Below, in pieces: positions 55,435-64,000 of a stretch of DNA of 64,000 bases (position 1 is its first letter; each line of letters opens with the position of its first letter). This DNA comes from Nitrospira sp. (GTDB taxonomy: Bacteria > Nitrospirota > Nitrospiria > Nitrospirales > Nitrospiraceae), in contig JAHBWR010000005.1 in the NCBI GenBank assembly GCA_019636875.1, forward strand, positions 1-64,000, in the 5' to 3' direction. Made by a program: the position numbers and the translations under genes. The notes beneath the pieces are model-generated. The model saw only the letters and a list, made by a program, of their open reading frames with translations, made no database searches and had not been told where the DNA came from.

Positions 55435-56331
55435 TTACTCAACAACCCAAATGGCAAACCCTTGTCCCTTTCGAATGAGATCCTCTCCGACATTCATAGA
55501 TCGCATTTTCCTGATCCACGAACGAGCATGTCGGCCAACGACCAGTGTCCCACAGTTCCACTCCTGGGCCACCCTCAGGATCTCTTGAGCGACATCAGGA
55601 CGATGAATGGGCAAAGAAAAGCTTGTGCTGATGTCGTATGGGGACACTCCGCTCTGGATGAGGATGGCCCGAGCTTTGTCGAGCGACACTTGGGCCTGAC
55701 GCTTCGCCGTTTCAATCCACCGGGCTTGGTCTTGCCGAAGCTCGCCGCTCAGTCGCTGTTCTAGCTCAGGATGTTCCGCTCCTCCGAATTCCAAGAACAC
55801 CGGAGGAATGGAAGGAAGCACATGCAGGAGACGAACATGGACATCCGTGCGTCCCCGCAGGATCTGACTGACATAGGAGACCGCCTTGAGCGAGGGTGCA
55901 GACTCCTCTACCGCAATCAGAAATTTATTGGTTCGATTCATAAGGACCGACGCCCCCTGCTGTGTCACTCCCTGCGTCACCCATTCCTTCGCCATCGAGA
56001 CTTCGTCGAGCCGAAACACTCGTGCTGCACAGGGAATCACCCAGCTGAAGGCTTTGAACGTTTGTCGAATCCACTCCACATCGGTGACGACAGCGATGCG
56101 GTCCCAGCGAAACAGGTACGTCATCCCTAGCTTGAGGTCCTCCCATAAGGCACTCGGTTCCACTCCGGCAAAATTGGGGTCGATCCAAAAATACAGGCGG
56201 ACTTTCTGGTAATCTGCCAGGGCCTGACCGACTGCAGGGGTCAGAACATGCCCGTAATCCTCTTTCGTCACATGACTTTTACACGCAAACCCCATGACTG
56301 TAGGTGGAAATCCATTCAAAACCTCAATCAT
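55435..56331 (-). CDS. SpoIIAA-like / UspA fusion protein
   Basis: 298 aa. Residues 1-120 match the SpoIIAA-like (PF11964) fold: MIEVLNGFPPTVMGFACKSH, LYFWIDPNFAGVEPSALWED, and DVEWIRQTFKAFSWVIPC. Residues about 135-298 are a universal stress protein domain (KFLIAVEESAPSLKAVSYVS, ending GTLVVGRHARSWIRK and GQGFAIWVVE). Cytosolic stress protein, ligand unknown. Start 56331 with GAGGAGGG upstream. Confidence 0.87.
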   Translation of the reverse strand: MIEVLNGFPPTVMGFACKSHVTKEDYGHVLTPAVGQALADYQKVRLYFWIDPNFAGVEPSALWEDLKLGMTYLFRWDRIAVVTDVEWIRQTFKAFSWVIPCAARVFRLDEVSMAKEWVTQGVTQQGASVLMNRTNKFLIAVEESAPSLKAVSYVSQILRGRTDVHVRLLHVLPSIPPVFLEFGGAEHPELEQRLSGELRQDQARWIETAKRQAQVSLDKARAILIQSGVSPYDISTSFSLPIHRPDVAQEILRVAQEWNCGTLVVGRHARSWIRKMRSMNVGEDLIRKGQGFAIWVVE

Positions 56332-56431
56332 ACGTCCCTCCTCTGAGACCGGCCTATTCATCTCGCACGTACCGGACCGCTCCATTTCCAGAACTTCATA
56401 ATCGGTACGTCACATACCGGCAACGCTCGGT

Positions 56432-56683
56432 TTATGAAACCAACTTATGCGGAGACCCCATTGACAGCATATCGGTCAATCCTTTTCGCACCCGACGTAG
56501 ATGGATCCTCTCATCCCGAAGCCTCTGGATTTCCACCTCAATGTCCGCCAACATACAATCAATTCCCATCATCCTGTGTATCAGACCGACCTGCCTCCCG
56601 CGAACAGGCTGCCGAGTGTGCCCAACTGATATGTCGATCGGCCATGTCTTAACTCCACCGGTCTTGTTGTCCAAAGGCTTCAT
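56432..56683 (-). CDS. Hypothetical small protein with basic coiled-coil segment
   Basis: 83 aa from ATG 56683, preceded 8-9 nt upstream by AAGAGGA. The second half (MLADIEVEIQRLRDERIHLR) is a charged helix. No family recognised. It lies 3' of the decayed nucleotidyltransferase copy on the same strand. Possibly real, possibly chance. Confidence 0.4.
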   Translation of the reverse strand: MKPLDNKTGGVKTWPIDISVGHTRQPVRGRQVGLIHRMMGIDCMLADIEVEIQRLRDERIHLRRVRKGLTDMLSMGSPHKLVS

Positions 56684-56739
56684 CTTTGATCCTCTTGATT
56701 TCTGATGGATGTTTGGCGTTCCCCACACGCCTTGTCAGC

Positions 56740-56990
56740 ATTGTTCGGGCTCCACATTCCTTCGACCTCATCGTCACAACATGCGCTCCATGGTGCACCA
56801 CCCGATCCAGTATATTTTCTCCACTTGAACCACCAAGGATCTTATGTCCCGCCCAGAACAATTGAGTGCGAAAAGCTAATGTTAGGAATCACGTCATATA
56901 CACCTTGATGAAGTGGCCCGACGATAGGATCGCTGCCACTGCATGCGGATCCTTTCACATAATGTAAATCAGCGGCAGCGTTTGAGACGC
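56740..56990 (-). pseudogene. Decayed copy of the nucleotidyltransferase gene
   Basis: Two blocks match the intact gene at 50945-52000. 56769-56910 matches 51122-51262, and 56913-56985 matches 51633-51705. In between, about 370 bases of the intact gene are missing, so the reading jumps from the ILPADHFI region to the IKAVYHTLPSVNF region. An in-frame TGA replaces the Arg before KDP and further stops follow. No 5' part is recognisable. Confidence 0.85.
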
Positions 56991-57154
56991 AATTGCCGCA
57001 ACTTCCCTTGCAACACTTCGAATGACTCCCCAGACACTTGATGTTTGGGTTCGGCCTTAACCTGACCACGCCATATCCCTTGATCCGGATCAAATAGGTA
57101 TTCCAGCAATTCCATACCGCATTGTTTCTCTGAAGAAGGGTTCTCACTCTCCAT
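56969..57154 (-). CDS. Doubtful 61-aa ORF, weakly HicB-like
   Basis: Starts MESENPSSEKQCGMELLEYL; the middle (FDPDQGIWRGQVKAEPKHQV, then SGESFEVLQGKLRQL) resembles HicB antitoxin-type domains in pattern. Its last residues run into the decayed nucleotidyltransferase copy, so the natural end is lost. No HicA gene seen. Likely a remnant. Confidence 0.3.
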   Translation of the reverse strand: MESENPSSEKQCGMELLEYLFDPDQGIWRGQVKAEPKHQVSGESFEVLQGKLRQLRLKRCR

Positions 57155-57282
57155 TTCATTCAAGAACGTGTTGCTTGCCGTTGTCGCATGATGTGGTCTT
57201 GATTCAAACCTGATTCCTACTGATGGCAACCTGCACGGGACCTTGAGCTCCTGATACGAACAACAACGATAAAAAGCAAAGG

Positions 57283-57430
57283 TGATGCCATCAAGGAGAG
57301 CGCATTGGGGTCTCATACTGATGAATGTTTCCCATGACTCCGTCTCTGTCTAGAGCCAACTGGGCAGAAGAATCAGCAACATTTCGTGACACGCTGACAC
57401 TGCTTGCCATAAAGGCACAGTACAGGCTAG
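57283..57430. repeat. Intergenic element, copy B
   Basis: Partner of copy A (53588-53730). Anchors TGATGCC 57283, GGCAG 57362, CGTGACA 57385, CACAG 57416; spacings 79, 23 and 31 against 79, 22 and 31 in copy A. Lies between the decayed region and the NtrC-type regulator. Confidence 0.7.
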
Positions 57431-57449
57431 AGCAGGAATGGGATTTAAA

Positions 57450-58853
57450 TCATGAACTCATGGGATCGGAAGCGTCGGTCTCGGTGGCAGCCTGAGGTTT
57501 CCCAAGACCGTATCGGTCGATCAGCCGATAGAGCGTTCGCCGGCTGATCCCGAGCAACCGCGCCGCCCGCTCCTTATTGCCGCGAGTTGCCTCCAGCATT
57601 TTGACCACCTGTTCCCGTTGTAACGCTTTAAGGGTACCAGGAAGAATGGGACTGTGATTCGGAGTACGTTTGCCTTTTTGAAGGACTTCGGGCGGGAGAT
57701 CATCGATGGAAAGGATCGCATGGGTGGCCAGCGCCACCGCTCGTTCCACGACATGTTCGAGTTCGCGCACATTCCCTGGCCAGGAATATTCTCCCAGCGC
57801 TTGCATGGCGGACGAAGAGAAGGACGTGACAGGCACCTCCTTTTGGTCGCCATACCGTGCCAGGAAAAATTCGGCGAGTAGAGGAAGATCTTCCGGTCGT
57901 TCTCGAAGCGGCGGAAGCACAATCGTGACCGTATTCAGGCGGTAGAGCAAATCTTCTCGAAATCGACCGGCCCCCGTCAGCTCAGCAAGGTTACGACGCG
58001 AGGCCGCGATAATCCGCAAATCAACCCGTACCGACTCATTGCTGCCGAGCCTTCTGATTTCCCCTTCTTGAAGGACACGGAGGAGTTTGGCCTGTCCAGC
58101 TGGAGTCAGATCACCGATCTCATCAAGGAAAAATGTGCCCCCGTTGGCTTCCTCAAGTAAGCCGTGCCTCATGCTGTGCGCGCCGGTAAACGAACCCTTG
58201 GTATGGCCGAACAGCTCGCTTTCGAGCAATGAGTCTGGTATCGCACTGCAATTGACGGCGACGAACCGGTGTATCGAACGCGGGCTATTGTCGTGAATCG
58301 CCCGGGCAATCAATTCCTTGCCGGTCCCGCTTTCTCCCTGAATCAAGACGGCTGTCCGGCTGTGAGCCACCTTTCCGATGAGTTTGAAGACCTCGACCAT
58401 CTTTTTGCTTTGCCCCATCAGCGAAGCAGCCCGTGGCCGATCACTGAATGCACGGTTGAGCGTGCGATTGTTCTCGATCAGACGCCGATGGTCGACGGCC
58501 CGCTTCATCGTGACCACGAGATCATCGAGGTTCACCGGTTTAGCGATGTAATCGAACGCCCCTTGTTTCATCGCTTGAATTGCCGTGTCGACGGAGCCGA
58601 AGGCGGTCAAGAGCACGATCGGCATTTCGGGCATGGTCTTGCGAAAAGAATCCAGCAGATCCAAACCAGAGTAGGGAGTCATGTGGATGTCACTCAATAC
58701 AGCGTCATACGGAATCACATCGGCCTTGCTCATGGCTTCCACACCGTCACGGGCGGTGTCAACTTCAAAGCCGGCCTGATTCAAGGCCTCCGCCATCATC
58801 TCTCGATTCCTCTGGTCGTCGTCCACGACGAGGATCGAAGGCGAATCATTCAT
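57450..58853 (-). CDS. NtrC-family sigma54-dependent response regulator
   Basis: 467 aa. Receiver with phospho-acceptor D55 (LSDIHMTPYSG) and K105; AAA+ domain with Walker A GESGTGKE (173-180), sigma54-contact loop GSFTGA (220-225, a variant of GAFTGA) and Walker B at about 241-246 (FFLDEIG); C-terminal Fis-type helix-turn-helix (ERAARLLGISRRTLYRLIDR). Activates sigma54 promoters. Its ATG overlaps the kinase stop codon by one base (TAATG), which fixes the start and couples translation. Confidence 0.96.
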   Translation of the reverse strand: MNDSPSILVVDDDQRNREMMAEALNQAGFEVDTARDGVEAMSKADVIPYDAVLSDIHMTPYSGLDLLDSFRKTMPEMPIVLLTAFGSVDTAIQAMKQGAFDYIAKPVNLDDLVVTMKRAVDHRRLIENNRTLNRAFSDRPRAASLMGQSKKMVEVFKLIGKVAHSRTAVLIQGESGTGKELIARAIHDNSPRSIHRFVAVNCSAIPDSLLESELFGHTKGSFTGAHSMRHGLLEEANGGTFFLDEIGDLTPAGQAKLLRVLQEGEIRRLGSNESVRVDLRIIAASRRNLAELTGAGRFREDLLYRLNTVTIVLPPLRERPEDLPLLAEFFLARYGDQKEVPVTSFSSSAMQALGEYSWPGNVRELEHVVERAVALATHAILSIDDLPPEVLQKGKRTPNHSPILPGTLKALQREQVVKMLEATRGNKERAARLLGISRRTLYRLIDRYGLGKPQAATETDASDPMSS

Positions 58854-60466
58854 TACTCTCTCCGTATGTCCCGCTCTGGGTTCCAAATGGGAAGATCAAT
58901 GGTGAACTCAGTTCCATACCCCACGTGGCTCCTCACGGCCAGCCGGCCGCCGCTGTCGGTCACCACGCGGTGACAGATCGCCAGTCCAAGGCCGGTCCCT
59001 CCCTGGTCATGCCGGGTCGTAAAAAATGGGTCAAAAATCCTGGGTAGATGCTCCGAAGGGATCCCGGCGCCCGTGTCCCCGATCGTCAGACGAACAGTCG
59101 GATCTTCGATCGGAGCACCTTCGCCCACCATGACGATTCCAGGAGGTCTGTCGCCCCACGAGACTCTGGTTTGGACAGTCAACTCTCCGCCAAGCGGCAT
59201 CGCCTGAACGGCGTTGTTGACCAGATTGAAGAGCAACCCATGCAGCGCACGGGCGTCGCCGGCGACCGGTGGAAGATCGGCTTGCAAGTCGGTCTTCAGG
59301 GTGATGTGCTGCCTCGGTAGACTAGGTGAGAGTAAAATCGTCACCTCATTGATGGTTGTATTGAGGCTCACGCAAGTTGATCGGAACTGCATACGAGTCT
59401 GATCCAACAGTTGTTTGATGATACTCACCATGCGGCTGACCTCCGATCCAATGATGGCAAGGTGGCGCTGACGGCTTACGGAGTCCGTCGTGCCTGTGAG
59501 CATTTGCAGGTGACCGGAGAGTGCGTTCAAGGGATTCCCCAATTCATGGGCCACGGTCGCGGAAAATTCTCCCAGAGCAGCTAACCGCTGGCTTCGTTCG
59601 GCAGCAAGCCTCGCTTCCACGAGTTCGAGATTCGCTCGCTGCAGTTCCTCGGTTGTCTCCGAGATCCGAATCCGAAGCGTTTCGTTGAAATGGCGGACTT
59701 CCTCAAGGAGACGGTTCTTTTCTCTCCCGGCTTCTCGCATGCGATCAAGCATCCTATTAAATTGAGTCGCCACCTCCTGGATTTCCGAAGGACCTTGGAT
59801 CGTCGCATGACCGGATAGGTCTTCCGCTTCGACACTTCGTATGGTCTGCAACAGTCGGTGAACTGGCCGATGGACCTTGACCCGGATCAAGAGCCAAAAG
59901 ATTATCGATGTGACGACCACAACACCGATACCGATGGACTTGGCCAGCTCAGTTTCTTGCTTGATGATGTCGTCGTACTCCTTTACAGAAAACAGTCCGC
60001 GTAATGCCCCGACGACTTGGTCGTCTATCACAATCGGAGCTGTCATGCGCAAGGCCCGTTCTCCTGACGCCTCATCGAGTTGCATAACGGACTCCCCCGA
60101 TTCCACCTTAACCCGTTCCTGTGAATCCAATATTTTTGGCACTGCCTGCGGCTCGGTGCTCACAATAAGTGAACTGAATTGATGTGAGATTTCATACACC
60201 GAGAGCCGCAAAATTCCTGGCCGGATCTCCTGGATCTCATGGATCAAATTTTCCAACGCCTTCACGTCGTGAATTCCGCCTGCCTGGCTGATCATGGCGC
60301 TGACCGACTGGGAAAGGAGCAAAAACGCAACCTCCCGGTTGTGCGCTCCCGCACGATCGATGATCTGGCCTTCGAGAAAAGCAATAAAAAGAATCGAAAG
60401 CGCAACCAGCATCATTCCGGTGATAGTGACCCATACCATGATGCCTTGGAGCTTGAATGGCTTCAT
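58853..60466 (-). CDS. Membrane histidine kinase, partner of the NtrC-type regulator
   Basis: 537 aa. Transmembrane helices at about 10-32 and 170-190 enclose a periplasmic sensor domain; HAMP (about 190-245), coiled coil, H-box [22 protein letters not shown]-box [12 protein letters not shown], and ATP-binding [11 protein letters not shown] and [10 protein letters not shown]. The signal is unknown. Start at 60466 with GGAGA upstream; a four-codon longer start is possible. Confidence 0.94.
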   Translation of the reverse strand: MKPFKLQGIMVWVTITGMMLVALSILFIAFLEGQIIDRAGAHNREVAFLLLSQSVSAMISQAGGIHDVKALENLIHEIQEIRPGILRLSVYEISHQFSSLIVSTEPQAVPKILDSQERVKVESGESVMQLDEASGERALRMTAPIVIDDQVVGALRGLFSVKEYDDIIKQETELAKSIGIGVVVVTSIIFWLLIRVKVHRPVHRLLQTIRSVEAEDLSGHATIQGPSEIQEVATQFNRMLDRMREAGREKNRLLEEVRHFNETLRIRISETTEELQRANLELVEARLAAERSQRLAALGEFSATVAHELGNPLNALSGHLQMLTGTTDSVSRQRHLAIIGSEVSRMVSIIKQLLDQTRMQFRSTCVSLNTTINEVTILLSPSLPRQHITLKTDLQADLPPVAGDARALHGLLFNLVNNAVQAMPLGGELTVQTRVSWGDRPPGIVMVGEGAPIEDPTVRLTIGDTGAGIPSEHLPRIFDPFFTTRHDQGGTGLGLAICHRVVTDSGGRLAVRSHVGYGTEFTIDLPIWNPERDIRRE

Positions 60467-60838
60467 GCATATCTCCAAGACATTGAATCAATGCATAAAG
60501 TCCGTGTCAGTCGGAATGACCGAGAGCCATAGGCTCCCCTGTCTTCACTCCCTTCATCACCATAGGACTCTCTAGTGTCCATTAGACATGTTTAATATGT
60601 TGCGCTGAAAGACGGTCCAATACCTCGTCCCATGGTATGACCTTCATAAAAGATGCCGCGGTGGTTCGCTCCTTGTTTATCACCCCTATTCCCTATGTAT
60701 TCCCTATGCATCTCGTGCCGTATTAGGTGTCCCTCAGACATTCCTCCGCCTCGCCCCACGAGGAATATTGCCCTGAGAAAATTCTATCCATGAAGGAATG
60801 AACACACGTTTACCATCCCGTATGTGATGGTGAGATGT

Positions 60839-60858
60839 GGCACAAATCCGTGTGTGCC
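60839..60858. promoter_or_regulatory. Inverted repeat, possible activator site
   Basis: GGCACA-N8-TGTGCC, perfect 6-bp arms, 116 bp upstream of the -24 GG of the RND-2 promoter. The distance suits an NtrC-type enhancer site; identity of the binder is inferred only. Confidence 0.35.
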
Positions 60859-60972
60859 TAGTGAATAGATTTGGCATTTGTGTTTCGTTATGGCACACCG
60901 TCTTCTCTTTTGAGTCACTCCGAGCGCATCGAATTGCCACAGAATCTCATGACACAGATCCTTTGCCTGTCC

Positions 60973-60988
60973 AGGCAAACTCCTTGCT
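60973..60988 (+). promoter_or_regulatory. Possible sigma54 (-24/-12) promoter of RND-2
   Basis: AGGCAAACTCCTTGCT: GG at 60974-60975, 10 bases, GC at 60986-60987, with TTGCT at -12. About 170 nt before the RND-2 start. Confidence 0.5.
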
Positions 60989-61159
60989 CATAGTCGTCGT
61001 ACATGGGTTTGAAAGCGTGTCGGCAGTGGTCCAATCTTAAAGACCGGTGGACCAATTGAACGCCCAAATCAGGTGGGAGGTCACCACGAAGGTGGTCGCA
61101 TTTAAGGTGATGCTCGTCTTCATGAAACAACTTCCCCCAGTCGCTGAGAGGTCTCTCGC

Positions 61160-64000
61160 ATGAATAAACTCGTCCAGATAGCTCTACGTAAGCCGTATAC
61201 CTTTGTCGTGCTCGCCGTCCTCATCGTGGTGTTCGGGGCGCTGGCGGTGACGGAAGCGCCAACTGACGTCTTTCCCGTCATCCAAATTCCGGTCAGTTCC
61301 ATCGTCTGGATCTACGACAACCTGATGCCGGCGGATGTCGAGGGCCGTATCACCTATGTATTCGAACGCTTTCTCACCCAGACCGTGGAGGGCATCAAAT
61401 ATATATGGAGTAACTCGTTATTCGGCAATGCCATCATCAATGTCTATCTTCAAGACGGGGTCGACCTTGGTGGCAGCGAAGCCGATATCGCGGCGATTTC
61501 TCAAACGACGGTCAAGGCGCTGCCGCCGGATATCAACGCACCCATGGTCATGCGGCTGTTCCCCTCACAGGTCCCGGTCGCCACCCTGCAAATCACGTCA
61601 GAGACGCTGACCCCGGCGGAACTCTATAACCTTTCCATCATGAGAATTCGCCCTCTCCTCGTCACGATCCCAGGCGCGATCTTGCCACACCCCTACGGGG
61701 GCCAAGACATGCAGGTCATGATCAATCTCGATCAGCAGAAACTCCTCGCCCGTCACCTCACCCCGGCTGATATTCACGAGGCCGTGTCGAGACAGAATCT
61801 GGTGTTGCCGGGAGGGGATATCAAGCTCAAGGCGACCGATTGGCTCGTCCTGACGAATGCGTCTGCATTGAAGATCGAGGATTTCGACGAAATCCCGATC
61901 AAGCGAGACGGCAATGCCTTCATTCATTTGCGTGACGTGGCCGTCACGCGCCTTGCCGGCCGAGTGCAAACGAACGCCGTCATCGTTGAGGGCCAGCAGG
62001 CCGTCATCGTCGTCGTGATGAAAAGCAGTGAAGCCTCCACCTTAGAGGTCGTGCACGGAATCAAGGAAATTATTCCGCGTATCCAGGATGTCCTCCCGAA
62101 AGATGTCAAAGTCAAACTGCTCATCGATGCGTCACAGTTCGTCAAGGATGCCATCGCGGACGTGGTGCACGAAATGCTGACCGCCGCCGCGCTGGTTGGG
62201 ATCATTGTGCTGCTACTCTTGGGCTCCTGGCGCCCCACGCTCATCGTCCTCACTTCACTGCCACTCTCTATCTTGAGCGCACTCATTATCCTGCATATTC
62301 AAGAAGAGTCGATCAACGTCATGACCCTGGGCGGCTTAGCACTGGCCGTTGGCATTCTCGTCGATAATGCTGCGGTCATGATCGAAAATGTCGACACCCA
62401 CCTCGCCTCGGGTAAGCCGTTGGAGACCGCGATCATCGATGCCGCCAACCAGATCCTCCTGCCCACATTCGTCGCCACGCTCGCCATTACGATTGTCTGG
62501 GTCCCACTCTTTCATCTGAGCGGGCTCTCCGGCTGGGTGTTCCCACCCATGGCCAAAGCGGTCATCTATTCGATGCTTGCCTCCTTTATCCTGACGTACA
62601 CACTGGTGCCGACCATGGCGAAATATATCTTGAAGCCTCACCATGGCCCGCACGCGCCTGGACATGGGGACCCTCACCTTGCGGTCCAATCGGGGAATCT
62701 CTTCGTCCGCTTCCAACAGTGGTTCCAAGACAGCTTTGAGCGCTTCCGAGACGGGTACAGTGCTCGACTCCAACTGGTCATGGGGCATCGCGTCATGTTT
62801 GTCACGGTCTCGTTCGTCCTCTCGGTGAGTTCCCTCGTGCTCTTTTACTTCAACGGCACGGAGTTCTTCCCCGAGATTAAGTCCGGGATCATGCAGATGC
62901 ACATGCGCGCCCCGCTCGGCACGCGCATCGAGGTGGCCGCTCGGCTGACCTCTCTGGTCTCGAATGACATCAAAGAACTGTTGCCAGGCCAGGTGGAATC
63001 CATCGTAAGCAATTGCGGCATTCCTGTTGGAGCGCACAACCTCGCCTTCATCCCCACCCCGACTGTTGGCACACAGGACTGTGACCTCACCATTTCGTTA
63101 ACGAACGGGCAGTCGCCCGTGTGGGACTATCGCCGCATCCTCCGGAAAGGGCTGAATGCCCGCTATCCGGGCACCGAATTCACCTTCCAACCGGCGGATC
63201 TCACCGCGAGAATCCTCAACTTCGGCTCCCTCGCACCGATCGATGTGCAGATCAACGGTCCTGATATCTATGCCAATCATGAGTTTGCCAGAAAATTGGC
63301 CGGGAGATTGCGGCATATCCCTGGATCGACGGACGTAGTGGTTCAGCAACCGATGGGTATGCCGACGCTGCTCGCCGAAGCCGATAGACGGTTTGCCCTT
63401 GGGATGAACCTGGACCAGACAGACTTCGGAAACAACATGCTCGTCACGACCGCCGGCAGTCAACAGGTCGATCAGAAGTATTGGCTTGATCGGGCGACAG
63501 GCATGTCCTATCGGATCAATGTGTACACCCCGCAACCGCAGCTCACGAGCCTCAGAGACCTCATGACCGTCCCCGTCGCAAAGGAGGGTCGTGAGTCCAC
63601 ATCGGAAGGAGGAGTCGTCAATTCACAGCTGCTGGGAAACCTGGCCAATCTCAAACCAATCGGCACGCCAGGAGCGGTCACGCACGGGAATATTATGCCG
63701 CTGATCGACGTCTATGTGGCCGCAGAAGGACGATCGCTCGGCGAGGTGCTGGCAGATGTGCAGCAGATCACCCATGAGATGGAAGGGGAGATGCCCACCG
63801 GTGCGGTGATTGAAATCAAAGGCCAGGCCGAGGTGATGCACGAAGCCCTGACGGAAATGCTCTTCGGATTGCTGGCGGCCGTCGTATTGGTGTACCTCCT
63901 GATCGTCGTCAACTTCCAGTCCTGGCTCGATCCCTTCATTATCATTACGGCGTTGCCCGGAGCGTTGGCCGGGATCGCCTGGGCCTTATTCGTGACGCAC
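61160..64000 (+). CDS. RND efflux pump inner-membrane protein (RND-2), 5' part
   Basis: Starts at ATG 61160 (MNKLVQIALRKPYTFVVLAV) and runs open to the window end (947 codons, so near complete). N-terminal TEAPTDVFPVIQIPVSSIVW, TM4 motif GILVDNAAVMIENVD (Asp then Asn as in RND-1), periplasmic blocks shared with RND-1 (MHMRAPLGTRIE, IVSNCGIPVG, FTFQPADLTARILNFG) and the second-half membrane core LLIVVNFQSWLDP. Close paralogue of RND-1. The stop and any adaptor gene lie beyond the window. Confidence 0.95.
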   Translation, partial: MNKLVQIALRKPYTFVVLAVLIVVFGALAVTEAPTDVFPVIQIPVSSIVWIYDNLMPADVEGRITYVFERFLTQTVEGIKYIWSNSLFGNAIINVYLQDGVDLGGSEADIAAISQTTVKALPPDINAPMVMRLFPSQVPVATLQITSETLTPAELYNLSIMRIRPLLVTIPGAILPHPYGGQDMQVMINLDQQKLLARHLTPADIHEAVSRQNLVLPGGDIKLKATDWLVLTNASALKIEDFDEIPIKRDGNAFIHLRDVAVTRLAGRVQTNAVIVEGQQAVIVVVMKSSEASTLEVVHGIKEIIPRIQDVLPKDVKVKLLIDASQFVKDAIADVVHEMLTAAALVGIIVLLLLGSWRPTLIVLTSLPLSILSALIILHIQEESINVMTLGGLALAVGILVDNAAVMIENVDTHLASGKPLETAIIDAANQILLPTFVATLAITIVWVPLFHLSGLSGWVFPPMAKAVIYSMLASFILTYTLVPTMAKYILKPHHGPHAPGHGDPHLAVQSGNLFVRFQQWFQDSFERFRDGYSARLQLVMGHRVMFVTVSFVLSVSSLVLFYFNGTEFFPEIKSGIMQMHMRAPLGTRIEVAARLTSLVSNDIKELLPGQVESIVSNCGIPVGAHNLAFIPTPTVGTQDCDLTISLTNGQSPVWDYRRILRKGLNARYPGTEFTFQPADLTARILNFGSLAPIDVQINGPDIYANHEFARKLAGRLRHIPGSTDVVVQQPMGMPTLLAEADRRFALGMNLDQTDFGNNMLVTTAGSQQVDQKYWLDRATGMSYRINVYTPQPQLTSLRDLMTVPVAKEGRESTSEGGVVNSQLLGNLANLKPIGTPGAVTHGNIMPLIDVYVAAEGRSLGEVLADVQQITHEMEGEMPTGAVIEIKGQAEVMHEALTEMLFGLLAAVVLVYLLIVVNFQSWLDPFIIITALPGALAGIAWALFVTH

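Larger units (their letters stand above)
60467..61159. other. Regulatory region upstream of RND-2
   Basis: About 690 bases between the divergent kinase and RND-2 genes. It holds the sigma54-type promoter at 60973-60988 and an inverted repeat at 60839-60858. Otherwise no gene. Confidence 0.5.

Noticed and set aside
1-64000. CRISPR arrays, insertion sequences, integrase or phage genes
   Set aside because: No regularly spaced repeats, no transposase or integrase motifs; tRNA-Leu has no repeat of its 3' end nearby.

Overview
The window reads as chromosomal DNA of a Gram-negative, GC-rich bacterium with an outer membrane (Lgt, Slp and Band-7 lipoproteins, RND pumps, a predicted outer-membrane barrel). 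Gene content and style (Rossmann-fused NarX-type kinase, DsrE2/TusA pair, DUF3365 heme protein, kbl-tdh pair, fused formiminotransferase-cyclodeaminase) suggest Nitrospira or a close relative. That is inference from recognition; there is no rRNA here to prove it.

Layout. 1-837 is the 3' end of a gene for a cadherin-like repeat protein. 1000-5131 is a leftward run rplI-glyA-nrdR-histidine kinase-response regulator behind a good sigma70-type promoter. 5501-6508 encodes a lipoprotein paralogous to the first gene. A Tim44-like gene follows, bracketed by the real kbl and a decayed copy of the kbl 3' end. 7679-9944 is kbl-tdh (threonine to glycine), which links metabolically to glyA and to the folate enzyme at 23006. 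10041-12757 holds a TonB-C-like protein, YceI and a zinc alcohol dehydrogenase. Around 13 kb there are two microgene candidates with hairpins. 13765-17837 holds hemD, a VOC protein, an MBL-fold protein and a sugar epimerase. 18814-26574 holds a KefB-like antiporter, a Rieske oxygenase, DsrE2-TusA, FTCD, rpsU, nth and another DsrE protein. 26668-34756 holds polA, several small proteins, tRNA-Leu(UAA), a solute-binding lipoprotein next to a c-heme DUF3365 protein, and lgt.

34777-42131 is a leftward operon: thioredoxin-like, 52-aa zinc ribbon, AddB-like, AddA-like and a zincin. It is probably an end-resection/recombination module. 42297-44731 carries an endonuclease/phosphatase and zwf.

45-64 kb looks like an accessory stress/efflux region. 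It has an RND pump followed by its adaptor, a lone receiver, a sugar-1-phosphate nucleotidyltransferase with a downstream 18-codon ORF, a Band-7 lipoprotein, two convergent overlapping slp genes and a SpoIIAA-UspA fusion. It also has a decayed second copy of the nucleotidyltransferase, a duplicated intergenic element, a histidine kinase/NtrC-type sigma54 activator pair and a second RND pump cut by the window end. Both RND genes have upstream matches to the -24/-12 sigma54 promoter with exact GG-N10-GC spacing, so the NtrC-type regulator is a natural candidate controller. The most unusual items are the microgenes, the decayed duplicates, the Rossmann-kinase and SpoIIAA-UspA fusions, and this efflux regulon.
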